Assembly (NCBI GenBank): GCA_002328745.1 | Contig: DCVQ01000035.1 | Location: forward strand, 28,735 to 63,337 | Direction: 5' to 3' | DNA length: 34,603 nucleotides | Source: Actinobacteria bacterium UBA2184 | GTDB lineage: Bacteria; Actinomycetota; Coriobacteriia; Anaerosomatales; Anaerosomataceae | In this document: one piece after another, positions 31,860-34,603 of the stretch | Position numbering within the stretch: position 1 is the stretch's first letter | Layout: every line of letters begins with the position of its first letter | Made by a program: the position numbers and the translations under genes | The notes under the pieces: model-generated | Told to the model about the DNA's origin: nothing | What the model saw: the letters and a program-made list of their open reading frames with translations, nothing else | Database searches by the model: none

Positions 31860-31899
31860 GCCGACCCCTCACAGGCGGGCAGAGACGAGAGGGGTCGGC
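31860..31899 (+). promoter_or_regulatory. Leader hairpin that covers the ribosome site of the M23-like gene
   Basis: GCCGACCCCTC (31860-31870) and GAGGGGTCGGC (31889-31899) are perfect 11-bp inverted repeats with an 18-nt loop. The second arm contains the likely Shine-Dalgarno sequence (GAGGGG) and ends next to ATG 31900, so folding would block translation. A TATGCT box at about 31831 would put the whole hairpin in the leader. It does not match a riboswitch class I know. Confidence 0.6.
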
Positions 31900-32793
31900 A
31901 TGCGCATTCGGTATGCACGCACGGTTGGAGTCCTCGCAGCGGCATTCACGCTGATAGCGCCAGGTGGGGCGCACGGCTGGTCCGAGCCGCTGGGCGGCAG
32001 CGCGACACTGGTGACCTTCGGGGTCGCCTGCCCGACCGGCACCCACCGCGGCATCGACCTCACGGGTGAGGACGGCGAGAGCGTGCATGCACCCGTCGCG
32101 GGAGAGGTCCTCTTCGCCGGTCAGGTGCCTGCTGACGGCGGCGGGACGTGTGGGGCGGTCACGCTATCGATCGCCGGGGGGCTGCGTCTCAGCCTGCTAC
32201 CGCTCGCCGAGGTCTTCGTGTCCGAGGGAGATGCGCTCGGCGCCGGTGAGGCGCTGGGAACGCTTGCGGGTTCGGGGGACGCCTCGTCGGCAACGCCCCA
32301 CCTGCACGTCGGTCTGCGACGGGGTGACCTGTACCTCGACCCCGCGTCGCTGATGGCAGGCGTCCCGGCCGTCGAGCCGCCCGTCCGGGAGGGCGCGGAC
32401 GTTGCGGTGAGCGCCCCCGAGGCGTCCGCGGCGGGAACCGGCGTTGCGGTCACCATCGGCGAAGTGAGCATCGCGGCATCCCCGGCGGCGCCTCAGGTGG
32501 CTGCGGGCTCGCTGGCGGCAGCGGAGGAGGCCGTTTCGGCCGACGGAGCGTCGGTCGCCGCGGCCCCGGGGCGTGCGGCAGGGCCGGTGTGGAACGCCCG
32601 TCTCGAGCGGTTCCGGCTGGCGGGCGTCCGGTGCAGCCTCACGGCCCCGACAGGCGCGACCGCACACGGCGGCGGAACGGGACGGAGCCTTCCGTTCCTG
32701 CCCGCGCCGGGCGTGGCTTCGGTGCTCGCTGCGGCAGGTATCGCGGTCGCGGCCCTGACGGTCATGCGACCTGACGGGGCGCGCGTGCGGTGA
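31900..32793 (+). CDS. Secreted or membrane-anchored M23 peptidase-like (LytM fold) protein
   Basis: 297 residues, ATG 31900. Signal peptide (1-25), then an M23/LytM domain with HRGIDLTG (His49, Asp53) and PHLHVGL (His134, His136), the zinc-binding set of lysostaphin-type endopeptidases. The chain between is compact but keeps HAPVAGEVLFAG and the GxxLGTLAGSG strand. A long Ala/Val/Glu linker follows, and a C-terminal hydrophobic helix (about 268-290) with an Arg tail probably anchors it. Role: cutting or binding peptidoglycan cross-links. Its start codon is next to a leader hairpin. Confidence 0.85.
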   Translation: MRIRYARTVGVLAAAFTLIAPGGAHGWSEPLGGSATLVTFGVACPTGTHRGIDLTGEDGESVHAPVAGEVLFAGQVPADGGGTCGAVTLSIAGGLRLSLLPLAEVFVSEGDALGAGEALGTLAGSGDASSATPHLHVGLRRGDLYLDPASLMAGVPAVEPPVREGADVAVSAPEASAAGTGVAVTIGEVSIAASPAAPQVAAGSLAAAEEAVSADGASVAAAPGRAAGPVWNARLERFRLAGVRCSLTAPTGATAHGGGTGRSLPFLPAPGVASVLAAAGIAVAALTVMRPDGARVR

Positions 32794-32836
32794 CAGGGAA
32801 GCGCCGAAGCGTGTCAGAGGGTGGGGGTAAAGGTGG

Positions 32837-32865
32837 TTGTGGAGCGGTCGCACCCCTGGTACACT
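32837..32865 (+). promoter_or_regulatory. Promoter of the rpsF-ssb-rpsR operon
   Basis: TTGTGG (32837-32842), 17-bp spacer, TACACT (32860-32865). The leader to the TTG start is about 70 nt; rpsF leaders often bind the S6:S18 complex for feedback control, but I could not fit that motif by eye. Confidence 0.55.
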
Positions 32866-32940
32866 TCGGAGGCTTCATTTCCTGCTCCGGGCGACGCCTT
32901 CATAGTCCCGGGGCCGCATCAGCCCAGAGGAGGTGAACCA

Positions 32941-33234
32941 TTGAAGGCTTACGAACTCATGCTTATTCTTCGCCCCAACCTCGAAGACGAGGCGCGGGAG
33001 GGTGTCCTGGAGAAGATCCGGGGCATCGTCACCGCCGAGGGCGGCACCGTCGATTCCGATGAAGCGTGGGGCAAGCGTCGTCTTGCCCATGAGATCGACC
33101 ACACCGAAGAGGGCGACTATCAAGTCACGCTCTTCCATGCCGGTACCGCCATCGTCGCCGAGCTCGACCGCGTCCTGCACATCACCGACCAGGTCCTGCG
33201 CTTCATGATCGTCCGTCGCGACGATCTTGCGTAA
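32941..33234 (+). CDS. rpsF: 30S ribosomal protein S6
   Basis: 97 residues. Start is TTG 32941 directly after AGAGGAGGTGA; in-frame codons upstream lack a ribosome site. KAYELMLILRPNL, WGKRRLAHEIDHTEEGDY and RVLHITDQVLRFMIVRR are S6 signatures. S6 binds the 16S platform together with S18, whose gene lies two genes downstream. Operon rpsF-ssb-rpsR is the standard order. The TTG start with an optimal ribosome site may tune expression. Confidence 0.97.
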   Translation: MKAYELMLILRPNLEDEAREGVLEKIRGIVTAEGGTVDSDEAWGKRRLAHEIDHTEEGDYQVTLFHAGTAIVAELDRVLHITDQVLRFMIVRRDDLA

Positions 33235-33287
33235 GCGTGGAGTGGTCGGCCGTAACGACCGGTCCCAGTGAGTAAGGTGGCAAACCG

Positions 33288-33707
33288 ATGAGCATCAACA
33301 AAGTGGTGATCTCAGGCAATCTGACCCGCGACCCCGAGCTTCGTTCCACGGGAAGCGGCATGAACGTGCTGAAGCTCGGCGTGGCTGTCAACGACCGCCG
33401 CAAGAACCAGCAGACGGGTGAATGGGAAGACGTCCCGAACTTCGTCGACGTCACCGTGTTCGGCAATCGTGCCGAAGCGCTCTCGCGATTCCTGTCGAAG
33501 GGTTCGAAGGTCGCCATCGAAGGCAAGCTCCGTTGGAGCCAGTGGGAGAACCAGCAGGGCGAGAAGCGGTCGAAGCTCGAGGTCGTCGCCGACGAGGTGG
33601 AGTTCCTCTCGTCGCGCGATAGCGGTTCGGGCGGCTACAGCCAGGCGCCTGCTGGCCCCGCGAGCGACCCGGGCCCCGACGATCTCGGCGAAGAGATCCC
33701 GTTCTAG
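33288..33707 (+). CDS. ssb: Single-stranded DNA-binding protein
   Basis: 139 residues, ATG 33288 after AAGGTGG. OB fold from MSINKVVISGNLTRDPELR to EVVADEVEFL (1-105), then a Gly/Ser/Pro linker and the acidic tip DLGEEIPF that recruits repair and replication partners. Encoded between S6 and S18 as in most bacteria. Confidence 0.97.
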   Translation: MSINKVVISGNLTRDPELRSTGSGMNVLKLGVAVNDRRKNQQTGEWEDVPNFVDVTVFGNRAEALSRFLSKGSKVAIEGKLRWSQWENQQGEKRSKLEVVADEVEFLSSRDSGSGGYSQAPAGPASDPGPDDLGEEIPF

Positions 33708-33718
33708 CGTTACCCAGC

Positions 33719-33770
33719 TGTCGGCGGCGGTACCCTCCCGTCCGCCGACATGAACCCTCCCCTTCGGGGG
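33719..33770 (+). promoter_or_regulatory. Two hairpins between ssb and rpsR
   Basis: TGTCGGCGG and CCGCCGACA (33719-33727, 33742-33750) form a nine-bp stem; next CCCC-TTCG-GGGG (33759-33770) makes a UUCG-capped hairpin just before the rpsR ribosome site. They may be a processing or attenuation point separating ssb from rpsR. Confidence 0.45.
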
Positions 33771-33789
33771 CCGGGAAGGAGGTATGTAC

Positions 33790-34053
33790 ATGAGTGATTA
33801 CTCGAGGAAGCCGAAGCGCCGTTACTGCGCCTTCTGCAAGGACAAGGTCGAGTACCTCGACTACAAGGACGTCTCGATGCTCCGCAAGTACATGACCGAT
33901 CGTGGCAAGATCAAGCCGCGTCGTGTCTCCGGCAACTGCGCGCAGCACCAGCACCAGCTCGCGACCGCGATCAAGCGGGCGCGGGAGATGGCGCTTGTGC
34001 CGTACACCGTGCCGGTCGTGAGCGGGAAGGTCGATGGCCGCGGACGCCGCTAG
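33790..34053 (+). CDS. rpsR: 30S ribosomal protein S18, zinc-binding form
   Basis: 87 residues. ATG 33790 is preferred over ATG 33784, because AAGGAGG (33776-33782) is seven bases before the former and one base before the latter. Signatures are YCAFCKDKVEYLDYKD and GKIKPRRVSGNCAQHQHQLATAIKRARE. The Cys/His set (CAFC, C..H) is the zinc-binding variant. S18 pairs with S6 on the ribosome platform. The next gene starts inside its last codons. Confidence 0.97.
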   Translation: MSDYSRKPKRRYCAFCKDKVEYLDYKDVSMLRKYMTDRGKIKPRRVSGNCAQHQHQLATAIKRAREMALVPYTVPVVSGKVDGRGRR

Positions 34054-34603
34054 TCCATCGGGGCTTGCGCCTGTCGCGCGGTATGCGGCCGGGGCGGTGC
34101 TCGGCGCCCTTGCGGCGGTGTTCCTGCACCCGGTGATCGGCTTGCCGGTTGCCGGAGCTGCGCTCGCCGGGCTTGCGTTCCGGGCTGCGGCGGCCGTGTC
34201 CGCCGGAGTGGCGGTTGTCGCGGGTTCGGCGATCGGTCTCATGGCCGGCGCCGGGGACGCGATCACGATCGTCCTGCCCATGGTCGGCGTGGCGTTGCCG
34301 CTCCGCGCACCGTACGTGTTCGCCGGGCTGATGGCAGCCTCGCTTGTGGTCGTAGGGCCTGTAGCGGCGCAGTCGATGCGCCGGCGAGGGTCCGTCAGCA
34401 CCGCAGTGGCGGTCACAGCAGGGTTGAGTGCGGTGCAGCTCGCGGCTCTGGCGCTCATCGCGTCAGGTGCGGGCAAGCCGCTCGGCGGGTTCGTCGGCTA
34501 CGTGGTCGACGGGCTGGTCGGCGTCCTTTCACAGGGCGGTGCGGCCGATGCGAGCGTTTCGCTCATCGCGGAGTCACGCGAAGCGATAGTGTCGCTCTGG
34601 CCG
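34034..34603 (+). CDS. Polytopic membrane protein, DUF2232/YybS-like, 3' truncated by the window
   Basis: 190 residues visible, open to the right edge. ATG 34034 lies inside the end of rpsR (20 nt overlap) after GGGAAGG. The chain is hydrophobic with about five membrane helices (from VARYAAGAVLGALAAVFLHP to LAALALIASGAGKP). YybS/DUF2232 proteins occur just after rpsR and before the gdpP/rplI genes in many Gram-positive genomes; position supports the call, similarity is weak by eye. Confidence 0.6.
   Translation, partial: MAADAASPSGLAPVARYAAGAVLGALAAVFLHPVIGLPVAGAALAGLAFRAAAAVSAGVAVVAGSAIGLMAGAGDAITIVLPMVGVALPLRAPYVFAGLMAASLVVVGPVAAQSMRRRGSVSTAVAVTAGLSAVQLAALALIASGAGKPLGGFVGYVVDGLVGVLSQGGAADASVSLIAESREAIVSLWP

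Noticed and set aside
31730..31900. Possible c-di-AMP (ydaO-type) riboswitch ahead of the M23-like gene
   Set aside because: Position fits, but I could not find the conserved core bases of that class; only a simple hairpin over the ribosome site is supported.
32866..32940. S6:S18-binding regulatory structure in the rpsF leader
   Set aside because: Leader length is suitable, but I could not draw the known bulged stem with its CCG loop by eye, so it is not listed as a feature.

Overview
This is a high-GC, gene-dense bacterial chromosome segment. It looks like an anaerobic or microaerophilic actinobacterium, plausibly of the Coriobacteriia type; that placement is inference. Support comes from a 6C-type small RNA (an actinobacterial family), a ceoB/ceoC-like TrkA pair, a tandem pair of WYL regulators like PafBC, many GTG/TTG starts, and an oxygen-sensitive enzyme set (reverse rubrerythrin, iron-sulfur L-serine dehydratase, FeoAB, multihaem cytochromes). 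I see no insertion sequence, prophage or CRISPR array.

Layout. 1-2106: end of a RecB-like nuclease facing the rubrerythrin-rlmN operon. 2269-6653: membrane-anchored multihaem cytochrome, HtrA protease facing it, a small membrane protein and D-Ala-D-Ala ligase. 6650-12906: CHASE4/PAS histidine kinase and L-serine dehydratase alpha (both minus), then feoA-feoB-Cys-rich protein (plus), then L-serine dehydratase beta (minus), so the iron-uptake operon lies between the two dehydratase subunits. 13005-18489: secreted-domain protein, exonuclease-DinG helicase, two WYL regulators. 18564-18664: candidate 6C RNA on the minus strand. 18808-20605: coiled-coil membrane protein and a seven-TM protein of unknown role.

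20593-22594 looks like a nitric-oxide stress locus: a Crp/Fnr regulator diverges from a YgbA-family gene, a 2x[4Fe-4S] ferredoxin and a tiny membrane-anchored cytochrome, with a perfect 16-bp Fnr-type palindrome between them. 22632-26154: membrane metallophosphoesterase and an M28-like membrane peptidase with a very large disordered insert. 26151-27771: a short CcmF/CcsA-like haem-lyase-family protein with a membrane partner. 27870-29769: GGDEF protein overlapping a Lit-like (DUF1461) membrane protein. 29867-31529: a DUF5679 zinc ribbon and two TrkA potassium-channel regulators. 31615-31689: tRNA-Gly(CCC). 31900-32793: M23-like envelope protein. 32941-34603: rpsF-ssb-rpsR and the start of a DUF2232-like membrane protein that runs off the window.

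The points that stand out most are the 6C RNA, two separate cytochromes that each carry a one-residue-spaced CXCH haem motif near a haem-lyase-family gene with a degenerate tryptophan-rich motif, the NO-response locus with its operator, and the M28 peptidase split by its insert.
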